Origin: Caulobacteraceae bacterium
GTDB lineage: Bacteria > Pseudomonadota > Alphaproteobacteria > Caulobacterales > Caulobacteraceae
DNA: 12,831 nt
Reading direction: 5' to 3'
Assembly: GCA_947501315.1 (NCBI GenBank)
Contig: CANMXH010000052.1
Coordinates: forward strand, 1-12,831
Position 1 is the first letter of the stretch. Every line of letters begins with the position of its first letter. Of the stretch, positions 6,371 to 12,831 are shown in pieces. Below the pieces are notes generated by a model that saw only the letters and a program-made list of their open reading frames with translations, was not told the origin of the DNA and searched no databases. The position numbers were made by a program, and so were the translations under genes.

Positions 6371-7273
6371 TTGAGCGAACGTCAGCGCGGGTCACAGAAT
6401 CGCGGTTTGGGCCGAGGCCTCTCCGCCCTTCTTGGAGAACAGGTGGCCGAGAGCGCGGCGGTCGACGGGGCGTCCGCGCCCGCCGGCGTCCAGATGGCCC
6501 CGATTGAAAGCCTCAGGCCCAACCCTGATCAGCCACGGAAGGTCTTCGATCGGGACGACCTGGAGGAGCTGGCCGCCTCGATCCGGGACAAGGGGGTGCT
6601 TCAACCCATTCTCGTCCGGTCCCATCCGAAGGAGGATGGTGTCTGGCAGATCATCGCCGGTGAACGCCGCTGGCGCGCGGCCCAGCTGGCCCGCCTGACC
6701 GAGGCCCCGATCATCGTCAAGGAGATGGACGATGTCGCGGTGTTCGAGGTCGCCATCATTGAGAACGTCCAGCGCGCGGATCTCAATCCGCTGGAAGAAG
6801 CCGATGCCTACCGGACGCTGATGGAGCGGTTCGGCCGAACCCAGGATGCAGTCGCCGGCGTGGTCGGCAAGAGCCGCAGTCATGTGGCCAACATCCTGCG
6901 TCTGCTGCAGCTGCCTGAGGGGGTGCTGCAACATGTCCGCACGGGCAAGCTGAGCGCCGGTCACGCCCGCGCCCTGATCACGGCACCGGATCCCGTCAGC
7001 CTTGCCGACCAGATCGTGGCGGAGGGCCTCAATGTTCGTCAGGCCGAGGCGCTCGCCCGCCGGGCCGCAGAAGGACCAAGGGGCCGCAAGCCCGGAGCCG
7101 CTTCCTCGGGTGGCGAAGGTTCGGCTGATGTCGCGGCGCTGGAGCAGGACCTGGCGGACGCTCTCGGCCTCAGGGTCCAGCTGGCTGACCGGGGAGGCAA
7201 GGGCGAGTTGACCATCACCTATGGCAACCTCGAACAGCTGGACGACCTGTGCCGCCGATTGATGCGCGGCTGA
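6371..7273 (+). CDS. parB: Chromosome-partitioning protein ParB (CTP-dependent DNA clamp)
   Basis: ParB binds parS, closes as a CTP-loaded clamp, slides onto flanking DNA and stimulates ParA. The 300-residue protein has a ParA-interacting N-terminus with LGRGLSALLG, then IESLRPNPDQPRKVF. The CTP-binding motifs are GERRWRA at 97-103 and ENVQR at 131-135. A helix-turn-helix follows at about 156-181 (QDAVAGVVGKSRSHVANIL), and a C-terminal dimerisation domain (LTITYGNLEQLDDLCRRL) comes after a Gly/Pro-rich linker. The TTG start at 6371 begins with MSERQRGSQNRGLGRGL; no ATG or GTG fits nearby, and GATCGGA (6354-6360) is a modest ribosome-binding site about 10 bases upstream. Its targets lie in the same window (1273-1288, 4470-4485, 5694-5709). 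Confidence 0.98.
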   Translation: MSERQRGSQNRGLGRGLSALLGEQVAESAAVDGASAPAGVQMAPIESLRPNPDQPRKVFDRDDLEELAASIRDKGVLQPILVRSHPKEDGVWQIIAGERRWRAAQLARLTEAPIIVKEMDDVAVFEVAIIENVQRADLNPLEEADAYRTLMERFGRTQDAVAGVVGKSRSHVANILRLLQLPEGVLQHVRTGKLSAGHARALITAPDPVSLADQIVAEGLNVRQAEALARRAAEGPRGRKPGAASSGGEGSADVAALEQDLADALGLRVQLADRGGKGELTITYGNLEQLDDLCRRLMRG

Positions 7274-7280
7274 GCCCGGC

Positions 7281-7292
7281 CTGTGCTAGGCT
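7281..7292 (+). promoter_or_regulatory. Possible -10 promoter element of the small basic-protein gene
   Basis: CTGTGCTAGGCT resembles an extended -10 (TGn then TAGGCT) and the GCTA-type -10 described for the Caulobacter housekeeping sigma factor. A start site about 7 bases after it would fall on or next to the ATG at 7299, giving a leaderless or almost leaderless mRNA. No convincing -35 at normal spacing is seen: TTGATG at 7259-7264 is too far upstream. Tentative. Confidence 0.35.
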
Positions 7293-7298
7293 GGCAAG

Positions 7299-7484
7299 AT
7301 GACGGACCAGCCTTCCAATCCGACCGCCGAAGCCATGAAGCGCGCCCTCGCTGCGAAGAAGGCGGGTAGCGGCCGCGCCCACAGTGGTCTTCCAGCCTCG
7401 GCGCGCGCTGAGGAAAAGTCTCAGCAGGCCCGCAGCGCGGCCCTCGCAAAGCCGGCTTTCCGCAAGGCGTCCAAGCGCGGCTGA
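7299..7484 (+). CDS. Small basic protein of unknown function
   Basis: A 61-residue, Ala/Lys/Arg-rich protein beginning MTDQPSNPTAEAMKRALAAKK and ending KPAFRKASKRG. About fourteen basic and four acidic residues make it strongly cationic. There is no signal peptide, membrane segment or Cys. The first third could form a helix; the rest looks disordered. From memory, short alphaproteobacterial proteins with an AEAMKRALAAKK start and a KPAxRK end exist, but I cannot name a family or role. Nucleic-acid binding would suit the charge but is only a guess. It follows parB after 25 bases in the same direction, with a weak AGG (7288-7290) 8 bases before the ATG and a promoter-like CTGTGCTAGGCT just upstream. 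Confidence 0.7.
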   Translation: MTDQPSNPTAEAMKRALAAKKAGSGRAHSGLPASARAEEKSQQARSAALAKPAFRKASKRG

Positions 7485-7600
7485 CCTGTCTGGACTGAAA
7501 TTGATTGGAACAGAATCGCGTCTGGTCCCGGGTTTCGGACAGGAAGAATGCCGGAGCCGGATTGAAGGCATCGGCGGAGCTCTCCCGGCGGGATCAGGCT

Positions 7601-8653
7601 CTAGAGCCCCAGCCGCCTTGCCCGGGCTGAAATCTCCAGCAGCAAGCGTTCTGCGATCAGTTGGTCGGGTGAGCCCGTCGTCTTGGTCGCCACATCGGCC
7701 GCATTGACACTGTCCAGGACCCGGTCGAGGTCATCCAGCCTCCAGCTACGGGCCTGACGCAGCATTTCGGCCTCCTGCTTCCAGAACACACCGGCTGCCT
7801 TGGCCGCCTCCTTGGCGCCCGCGCCATTGGCCTGAAGGAGATGGATTCGACGCAGCTTGCCCAGGTGAACAGACGCCTGTCTCACCGCCATGACAGGCGA
7901 TTCCCCCTCGGCGAGGGCGCGGCGCAGTCCGGACTGGGCGGGCGCGGGCCGGCCGCCGAAGGCCTGAAGCGCCGCATCCTGCAAGGAGGCGTCGGCCTCA
8001 ACACCGAGATGACGCTCCAGCTCTTCCAGATCCATGGTCTTCCCGGACCCCGGGCCGATATAGAGCGCCAGCCGCTCGATTTCCTGCCGCATCAGGCCGC
8101 GCTCACGGGGCAGGCGGCTGACGAAACAGTCGAGTGCGTCTCCGGTCAGTCCGACCTTGTCGGCGGCGAGGGCCTCGCGCGTCATCCGGGCCACGTCGCC
8201 GGTCTCGTCCTCATAGCAGGCGATGCCCACGGCCCCCTGGGCCGCTTCGGCAGCCTTGCGAAGGGCCGAGTCCCGGCCCAGCGGCCCCGCCTCGATGACC
8301 AGCATGGCATCGGGATTGTAGCCGCCGTCGGCATGGATTTTGAGAGCGATCGCCAGGGCCTTGTCGACCGCGACCTTCTCTGACCCCAGCCGGACCCGAA
8401 CGAGACGTCGGCCGCCGATCATGGAAAGGGCGGTCAGAGCCTCTTCAAGCCGGGCTCCGTCACCGTCTATGTCGCTGTCTGTCAGCAGGGTGACGTTGAA
8501 GGGGTCGTTGAGGTCCGGTGTGATGGCCTTGCACAGGATTTCAGCCCGTTCCCCCACGCCAGACCGGTCCTTGCCGTGGATCACGGCCGCCCGGACTCCC
8601 CGATCCGGTGACTTCAGAAAGCGATCGACCTCCGGGCGCTTCGCCAGAATCAT
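7601..8653 (-). CDS. holA: DNA polymerase III delta subunit (clamp loader)
   Basis: Delta opens the beta sliding clamp so that it can be loaded on primed DNA. The 350-residue length fits HolA (343 in E. coli). The fold is poor in short motifs. Recognition rests on the overall wording: an N-terminal VIHGKDRSGVGERAEIL (pseudo-ATPase start), FNVTLLTDSDIDGDGARLEEALTALSMIGGRRLVRV, a central DCFVSRLPRERGLMRQEIERLALY segment, and a helical C-terminal collar domain ending in AERLLLEISARARRLGL. It also rests on position: in alphaproteobacteria holA commonly follows leuS and lptE and faces parB. The ATG start is read from CAT at 8651-8653; a G-run lies just upstream on the coding strand. lptE ends 55 bases before it, so they probably share a transcript. 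Confidence 0.93.
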   Translation of the reverse strand: MILAKRPEVDRFLKSPDRGVRAAVIHGKDRSGVGERAEILCKAITPDLNDPFNVTLLTDSDIDGDGARLEEALTALSMIGGRRLVRVRLGSEKVAVDKALAIALKIHADGGYNPDAMLVIEAGPLGRDSALRKAAEAAQGAVGIACYEDETGDVARMTREALAADKVGLTGDALDCFVSRLPRERGLMRQEIERLALYIGPGSGKTMDLEELERHLGVEADASLQDAALQAFGGRPAPAQSGLRRALAEGESPVMAVRQASVHLGKLRRIHLLQANGAGAKEAAKAAGVFWKQEAEMLRQARSWRLDDLDRVLDSVNAADVATKTTGSPDQLIAERLLLEISARARRLGL

Positions 8654-8708
8654 TGTCGTCCCCCCGGCGGGAGAAGGTTCCGGTGCGGCCCTGGGGAGGG
8701 GGCGGGCG

Positions 8709-9185
8709 TCACTGGACGGACAGGGCTCGCATCAGGTCGAGCCGGATCAACCGGGCCAGCTCGTCGGCGGCCCTTTCCTCCCCGTCCTGCTGGGCAGCGA
8801 TGGCCGCGAAGGGCTGGTCGGCGGAGGCATAGGTGATGGTGACGGTCTGAACGCCGGAGGCGGCCGTGCCTCCCCCGGTCGGGGTCAGGGTCCAGGCCCC
8901 GCGCACGGTGAGCTCGTAGCGCGTAGCCGTGTCGTCGATACGTCGACCCAGCGGACGCCGCGACTGCTCCAGCAACGTCTCCAGGCGCCAGAGGGGTGCC
9001 TGTGCGCCGTCGCGGCCGAGCGCGTCCTCAAGCTGCTCCCGCACCCGATAGCCGAGCCGGTCATCCTGGGTCGTTACGGCGATGCGCGCGAGGGAGGCGC
9101 CCACCCCGGTCTCGCCGTAAAGAGGCGTAAACCCGCAACCCGAAAGTCCCATCACCGCGACAGCGGCAAGAACGAGGGCCCGCAT
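8709..9185 (-). CDS. lptE: LPS-assembly outer-membrane lipoprotein LptE
   Basis: LptE plugs and stabilises LptD, the outer-membrane channel that delivers lipopolysaccharide to the cell surface. The 158-residue precursor starts with a short lipoprotein signal MRALVLAAVAVMGLSGC. The lipobox LSGC ends at Cys17, the expected lipidation site, and is followed by the family hallmark GFTPLYG. The rest fits the small alpha/beta LptE domain, with YELTVRGAWTLTPTGG as a strand-rich segment. The ATG overlaps the leuS stop by one base (TGATG on the coding strand), so translation is probably coupled to leuS. holA follows. The lptE assignment rests on the hallmark and on its leuS-lptE-holA context. Confidence 0.92.
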   Translation of the reverse strand: MRALVLAAVAVMGLSGCGFTPLYGETGVGASLARIAVTTQDDRLGYRVREQLEDALGRDGAQAPLWRLETLLEQSRRPLGRRIDDTATRYELTVRGAWTLTPTGGGTAASGVQTVTITYASADQPFAAIAAQQDGEERAADELARLIRLDLMRALSVQ

Positions 9186-11752
9186 CAGCCGACCACCAGA
9201 TTCACGATGCGATCCTTGACCACCACGATCTTCCTCACCGTCTGTCCCTCCAGCCGCGCCTGGACATCGGCGTCCGCCATGACAAGGGCCTCGACCTCTG
9301 CCGGCTCCAGTCCCCGGGCGACCCGGATCTCTCCGCGCCGCTTGCCGTTGACCTGGATGGGCAGGGTCACCTCATCGTCGGTTGCCAATGCCGGATCGAA
9401 GGCCGGCCAGGGCGCATCCAGCACCATCCCCTCTTCACCGATGCGCGTCCAGCATTCCTCGGCCAGGTGGGGTGTGAAGGGGGCGACCAGCCGGATCAGG
9501 GCCGACAGCGCCTCGCGTCGCGCGGCACTCCCCGCCGCCCCATGATCCCGGACCACGGCCACAAAGCCATAGAGTTTGGCAATGGCCGAGTTGAAACGGA
9601 AGCCGCTGACGCCCTCCGAGACGGCCTTGATGGCCTTGTGGGTCTCGCGGATCAGGGCGGCATCGGATTCATGGGGGGGTGCGTCAGGGTCGAAACTGTC
9701 GACCTCGGTCCAGACGCGCTGAACGAAGCGGGACGCGCCCTCGACGCCGCCGGGCGTCCATTGCACGTCACGCTCCGGCGGGCTGTCTGACAGGACGAAC
9801 AGCCGGCCGGCGTCCACGCCATAGGTGTCGACGATTTCCTGCGGGGCGACGACGTTCTTCTTCGACTTGGACATCTTCTCGATGTCGCCGATCGTCAGTA
9901 TCTCGCCCGTGGACAGTTGCCGCGCCGCGCGTTTGCCGGCGTCATTGGCGAGCTCGACGTCCGTGGGTTCTACCCAACCGCCGTCAGCCCGGCGGTAGGT
10001 CTCGTGGACCACCATCCCCTGGGTGAACAGGCCGGCGAAGGGCTCACGCACCGACATCAGCCCGGCGTCCGAAAGCGCGCGGCTGATGAAACGGGCATAA
10101 AGCAGGTGCAGGACCGCGTGCTCGACGCCGCCGATATACTGGTCGACCGGCAGCCATTTGTCGGCCGCGGCGCGGGAGATCGGCTCGGCGGCGGTCGGAT
10201 CGGTGAAGCGGGCGAAATACCAGCTGGAATCGACGAAGGTATCGAGTGTGTCGGTCTCGCGGACGGCATCTTCTCCGCAGGATGGGCAGGCGACGTGTTT
10301 CCAGTCCGGATGACGATCCAGCGGATTTCCCGGTGTGTCGAAGGTCACGTCCCTCGGCAGTTCGACGGGAAGCTGATCGGCTGGAACGCCCACAGGGCCG
10401 CAGGCGGCGCAGTGTATCACAGGAATAGGACAACCCCAGTACCGCTGGCGACTCACGCCCCAGTCGCGCAGCCGGTAGATGGTCGCGCCCCGGCCCGCCT
10501 TGACGGCCTCGATCCGCCGGATGGCCTCGGCCTTGGCCGCTTCGATCTCCAGCCCGTTCAGGAAGTCCGAGTTGAACAGCCGGCCAGGGCCGACATAGGC
10601 CTCGGTGTCGACGTCGAAATCATCCCCGGCACCCTCTGGTCTCACGACCGGGACCACTGGCAGTCCATATTTCCGGGCGAAGTCGAGATCGCGCTGGTCA
10701 TGGGCCGGGCAGCCGAAGATCGCGCCCGTGCCATATTCCGACAGGATGAAATTGGCGATCCAGACGGGCACCTCACGGCCGTCGAAAGGGTGGATGACCC
10801 TCAGCCCTGTGTCGAAGCCGATCTTCTCTGCCTGTTCGATCTCGGCCTGGGTCGATCCGCCCTTGCGGCATTCCGCGACAAAGGCGGCGGCGGCCGGATC
10901 GGTTTGGGAAAGGGCTCGGGCGATCGGGTGGTCGGCCGCAATCCCCATGAAACTGGCACCGAACAGGGTGTCGGGCCGGGTGGTATAGATCTCCAGCCCA
11001 CCGGGTGCGGCGGCGGGGGTATCGCCGGCCCATGCCCAGGTCATCTGCAGACCCTTCGAGCGACCGATCCAGTTCTCCTGCATCAACCGGACCTTGTCGG
11101 GCCAGCGGCCTTCCAGCTCCTGCAAGCCTTCGATCAGGTCGTCGGCATAGTCGGTGATGCGCAGGAACCACTGGTTCAGCTTGCGTTTCTCGACCACGGC
11201 CCCCGAGCGCCAGCCCCGACCGTCGACCACCTGTTCATTGGCCAGAACCGTATTGTCGACCGGATCCCAGTTGACGACGGAGTCCTTGCGATAGACCAGC
11301 CCCCGCTTGAGCAGTTCGAGAAACCAGGCCTGCTGTTTGCCGTAATAGGCCGGGTCGCAGGTGGCGAACTCCCGGCTCCAGTCAAGGGACAGACCCAGCA
11401 GCTTCAGCTGGTCGCGCATGGCGGCGATGTTGGACCAGGTCCAGTCGCCGGGATGGATCCCACGCTCGATGGCGGCGTTCTCGGCGGGAAGTCCGAAAGC
11501 GTCCCAGCCCATGGGATGCAGGACATCGAAACCCTGCGCCCGTTTCGACCGCGCCACGACGTCGCCCATGACGTAATTCCGCGCGTGGCCCATGTGGATG
11601 GCCCCGGACGGATAGGGGAACATCTCCAGCACATAGTATTTGGGCCGTCCGGTCCCTTCGGTGGGAATACGGAAGGCATCGGCGGCCGCCCAGCGGGCCT
11701 GCTGGCGGGGTTCTGCGATCTTGGGTTCGTAGCGAACCGGTGTCTTGGCCAC
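9185..11752 (-). CDS. leuS: Leucyl-tRNA synthetase
   Basis: Class I synthetase that charges tRNA-Leu and hydrolyses mischarged tRNA in its editing domain. The 855-residue protein is full length (860 in E. coli). Seen in order: the HIGH-type motif HMGH at 53-56 within PSGAIHMGHARNY; the editing (CP1) domain with TTRPD at 257-261 and later GTGAIFGCPAHDQRDLDFA; a Cys4 cluster (448, 451, 489, 492) before DTLDTFVDSSWYFARF; and KMSKS at 626-630. The first zinc module seen in E. coli is not kept: the equivalent stretch reads GWRSGAVVEKRKL without cysteines. The GTG start at 11750-11752 gives MAKTPVRYEPK, as expected for the family, although a GGAG lies about 18 bases upstream and no nearer one is good. 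lptE follows with a 1-base overlap. Confidence 0.97.
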   Translation of the reverse strand: MAKTPVRYEPKIAEPRQQARWAAADAFRIPTEGTGRPKYYVLEMFPYPSGAIHMGHARNYVMGDVVARSKRAQGFDVLHPMGWDAFGLPAENAAIERGIHPGDWTWSNIAAMRDQLKLLGLSLDWSREFATCDPAYYGKQQAWFLELLKRGLVYRKDSVVNWDPVDNTVLANEQVVDGRGWRSGAVVEKRKLNQWFLRITDYADDLIEGLQELEGRWPDKVRLMQENWIGRSKGLQMTWAWAGDTPAAAPGGLEIYTTRPDTLFGASFMGIAADHPIARALSQTDPAAAAFVAECRKGGSTQAEIEQAEKIGFDTGLRVIHPFDGREVPVWIANFILSEYGTGAIFGCPAHDQRDLDFARKYGLPVVPVVRPEGAGDDFDVDTEAYVGPGRLFNSDFLNGLEIEAAKAEAIRRIEAVKAGRGATIYRLRDWGVSRQRYWGCPIPVIHCAACGPVGVPADQLPVELPRDVTFDTPGNPLDRHPDWKHVACPSCGEDAVRETDTLDTFVDSSWYFARFTDPTAAEPISRAAADKWLPVDQYIGGVEHAVLHLLYARFISRALSDAGLMSVREPFAGLFTQGMVVHETYRRADGGWVEPTDVELANDAGKRAARQLSTGEILTIGDIEKMSKSKKNVVAPQEIVDTYGVDAGRLFVLSDSPPERDVQWTPGGVEGASRFVQRVWTEVDSFDPDAPPHESDAALIRETHKAIKAVSEGVSGFRFNSAIAKLYGFVAVVRDHGAAGSAARREALSALIRLVAPFTPHLAEECWTRIGEEGMVLDAPWPAFDPALATDDEVTLPIQVNGKRRGEIRVARGLEPAEVEALVMADADVQARLEGQTVRKIVVVKDRIVNLVVG

Positions 11753-11816
11753 GGGAGTCTTTCAGGCTGCTCCTTCAGGAACAGGCCCGACGGAGGCTAG
11801 GCTATGGGAGGGATGT

Positions 11817-12332
11817 TCAGCCGGCGTTCGAAAGGTTGAGCTGGCGCGCCTTGGTCAGGATGGCGTTTTCAAGGTCCGTTTCCGTCTGGGCCGAGACCCG
11901 GGCACCGGTCCAGCAGCCGGCGGTGTCGACCTCGGCGTCGGTGTCGGCCGGATTGGGCGTGCAGCCGGGACGGATGACCTGTTTGGTGATGCTGACATTG
12001 AGAGCGTCTGCACGCAGGCGGCGATCAAGGATGAAGACAGTCGCCTTGAAACGCTCATTCGGCGTCTGGGGGTCGATGTACCAACCATAGTTGATCACCC
12101 CGCCCCACGGATCGGCATTGGCCAGCGGCATGAAGCTCAGGGTGTCCAGTGTGGCACGCCACAGGAAGGCGTTGACGCCGATACCCGTCTGCGCGTCCGC
12201 GGCAGCCTGCGCGCTGCCCATGCCACTGAAAACCTCGCCCACGGTGGGGCCAAACGGGCGGTTGCCGGCACAGCTGCTGAGCAGAACGCACGAGGTGATC
12301 AGGGCGACCGTCGCGCCGCGAACCAGCACCAT
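11817..12332 (-). CDS. DUF3576 family lipoprotein
   Basis: A 171-residue putative lipoprotein. ATG (12330-12332) is preceded on the coding strand by GGAG with an 8-base spacer. The frame is open further upstream, to 12563, but that part is Arg-rich and lacks any family-like wording, so the shorter start is preferred. The signal is MVLVRGATVALITSCVLLSSC with lipobox LSSC ending at Cys21. The mature part has GIGVNAFLWRATLDTLSFMP, ADPWGGVINYGWY and FILDRRLRADALNVSITKQV, which I recognise as the alphaproteobacterial DUF3576 family. Its biochemical role is unknown. It sits first in a leftward gene set with leuS, lptE and holA, and its link to the envelope gene lptE is suggestive only. Confidence 0.88.
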   Translation of the reverse strand: MVLVRGATVALITSCVLLSSCAGNRPFGPTVGEVFSGMGSAQAAADAQTGIGVNAFLWRATLDTLSFMPLANADPWGGVINYGWYIDPQTPNERFKATVFILDRRLRADALNVSITKQVIRPGCTPNPADTDAEVDTAGCWTGARVSAQTETDLENAILTKARQLNLSNAG

Positions 12333-12423
12333 CGGGACTTCTCCATAAAAATATGACGTGCCGCGGGCCCGTTCCAAGGCGCGCGGTGCTCCTGACCGAA
12401 CACGAACCGGGCAGACGCGTTGC

Positions 12424-12454
12424 TCTATAACACGGCGAAAAGGGGCCATGACAA
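12424..12454 (-). promoter_or_regulatory. Putative promoter of the DUF3576-leuS-lptE-holA gene set
   Basis: On the minus strand TTGTCA (12449-12454) matches the -35 consensus at 5 of 6 bases and TATAGA (12424-12429) the -10 at 4 of 6. The spacer is 19 bases, or 18 if the -10 is read as TTATAG. This would give a leader of about 85 bases before the ATG at 12332. Sigma-70-type promoter by eye only. Confidence 0.45.
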
Positions 12455-12590
12455 GGCGAAGACGCATTACGATCCGGACTGAACGGCACGGATCGGGTGC
12501 GACCGGAGCCCGGAGGCGAATTCGCGTGATGCTCGCGCCACAGGAGTCTTCCTGAGTCGCCATGAACCCTGCCGGTAGCGCAGCGTTTCG

Positions 12591-12618
12591 TTGACCGGAC
12601 TGTCCTGTGGTGTCTAAG
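12591..12618 (+). promoter_or_regulatory. Putative promoter of the exported-protein gene
   Basis: TTGACC (12591-12596) is one base off the -35 consensus and TCTAAG (12613-12618) matches the -10 at 4 of 6 bases, with a 16-base spacer. It lies about 45 bases upstream of the start codon at 12663. Confidence 0.4.
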
Positions 12619-12662
12619 TGGAAGAAGCCACGACTTCGGGTTCTGGCGCATAAGGGCAGAAT

Positions 12663-12831
12663 ATGCGCCGAATGACGCGCAACACGGGCGCTCAGATCGC
12701 CGTACTGGCCGGGGCGGTTGCTCTCCTGGCCACGGCGGACGTCGCCTCGGCCCAGGCCTCCGGTGCCCCTGCGCGCGCACGCTCGCCTGCCCTTTCCCTC
12801 TCCGAAGCCCAGGCCGCCCGCGCCGCTGCGG
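12663..12831 (+). CDS. Exported protein, partial (3' end cut by window)
   Basis: Only the first 56 residues are visible and the frame is open to the window edge. They contain a classic Sec signal peptide: a basic n-region MRRMTRNTG, a hydrophobic core IAVLAGAVALLATADV and an AXA-type site ASA ending at residue 30, before Gln31. The mature start is Ala/Ser/Pro/Arg-rich and low in information, so no family can be named. AGGG at 12653-12656 with a 6-base spacer supports the ATG at 12663 over the in-frame ATG at 12672. The hydrophobic core lacks a lipobox Cys, so a periplasmic or outer-membrane protein is more likely than a lipoprotein. Confidence 0.7.
   Translation, partial: MRRMTRNTGAQIAVLAGAVALLATADVASAQASGAPARARSPALSLSEAQAARAAA

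Larger units (their letters stand above)
12333..12662. other. Divergent intergenic region, 330 bases
   Basis: This stretch separates the leftward DUF3576 gene from the rightward exported-protein gene. I see a possible promoter for each side (12424-12454 leftward, 12591-12618 rightward) and no convincing gene. Open frames here are Arg-rich and lack family-like wording. No tRNA, terminator with T-run, parS site or DnaA-box cluster was found. Confidence 0.7.

Noticed and set aside
7485..7600. Terminator between the convergent gene blocks
   Set aside because: Only short or far-apart inverted repeats (for example CCTGTC and GACAGG with a loop of about 47 bases) and no T-run; Rho-dependent ending is possible but cannot be read from sequence.
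8654..8708. G/C-run hairpins in the lptE-holA gap, faintly like the stem-loop at 1535-1558
   Set aside because: The similarity is short and made of G/C runs, so a shared repeat family cannot be supported from two copies.
9917..11800. A 627-codon open frame on the plus strand opposite leuS
   Set aside because: It lies antisense to an unmistakable leuS with all synthetase motifs. Long antisense frames are expected at high GC, and its wording shows no family-like motif.
11794..11804. TAGCCTAGCCT on the minus strand as a possible leuS promoter
   Set aside because: It resembles two overlapping -10 elements 42 bases before leuS, but no -35 at proper spacing was seen and leuS may be transcribed from upstream.
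12358..12430. Possible tRNA on the minus strand (GGTTCG and GGAGCACC stretches)
   Set aside because: No matching 5' acceptor arm, D arm or anticodon arm could be drawn; the resemblance is limited to a T-loop-like string.
12333..12563. Upstream extension of the DUF3576 frame (77 extra codons)
   Set aside because: The internal ATG at 12330-12332 has a well-placed GGAG and is followed at once by a lipoprotein signal. The extension is Arg-rich and would bury that signal.
1..12831. Chromosomal origin of replication
   Set aside because: The gene order and parS sites suggest oriC is near, but no cluster of DnaA boxes (TTATCCACA-like) or AT-rich unwinding region was seen in the window.

Overview
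The window is a conserved, GC-rich chromosomal block of an alphaproteobacterium. Protein wording and gene order point to the Caulobacterales, and Brevundimonas is my best guess from memory. No mobile element, CRISPR array, tRNA or rRNA gene was found, and the genes are housekeeping types.

Layout. Positions 1-7484 read rightward: rho (5' end cut by the window), a 75-residue DUF6489-like protein, mnmE, mnmG, rsmG, parA, parB and a 61-residue basic protein of unknown function. Positions 7601-12332 read leftward, in transcription order: a DUF3576-type lipoprotein gene, leuS, lptE, holA. The two blocks converge on a 116-base gap (7485-7600) with no obvious intrinsic terminator. After a 330-base divergent intergenic region, a rightward gene for an exported protein starts at 12663 and runs off the window.

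Functional logic. MnmE and MnmG together install the cmnm5/nm5-type group at the wobble uridine of certain tRNAs, and RsmG methylates 16S rRNA. ParA and ParB form the chromosome-segregation machinery. LptE is an outer-membrane LPS-assembly lipoprotein, LeuRS charges tRNA-Leu, and HolA is the clamp-loader delta subunit. Overlapping ends (mnmG/rsmG 4 nt, rsmG/parA 17 nt, leuS/lptE 1 nt) argue for translational coupling and operons.

The most interesting layer is written over these genes. Three ParB-binding parS sites can be read directly: a perfect 16-mer at 1273-1288 in the leader of the DUF6489-like gene, one inside the mnmG coding region at 4470-4485, and one inside parA at 5694-5709. A fourth, perfectly symmetrical variant palindrome lies between mnmE and mnmG (2979-3000). 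It matches parS except at the symmetric base pair known to separate ParB from Noc specificity, and at the outermost pair. The window therefore appears to hold a multi-site centromere, which implies it lies near the chromosomal origin, although no origin was recognised in it. A second layer is a 144-base mnmE leader with three successive inverted repeats, the last covering the probable ribosome-binding site. I found no clearly new multi-gene system.
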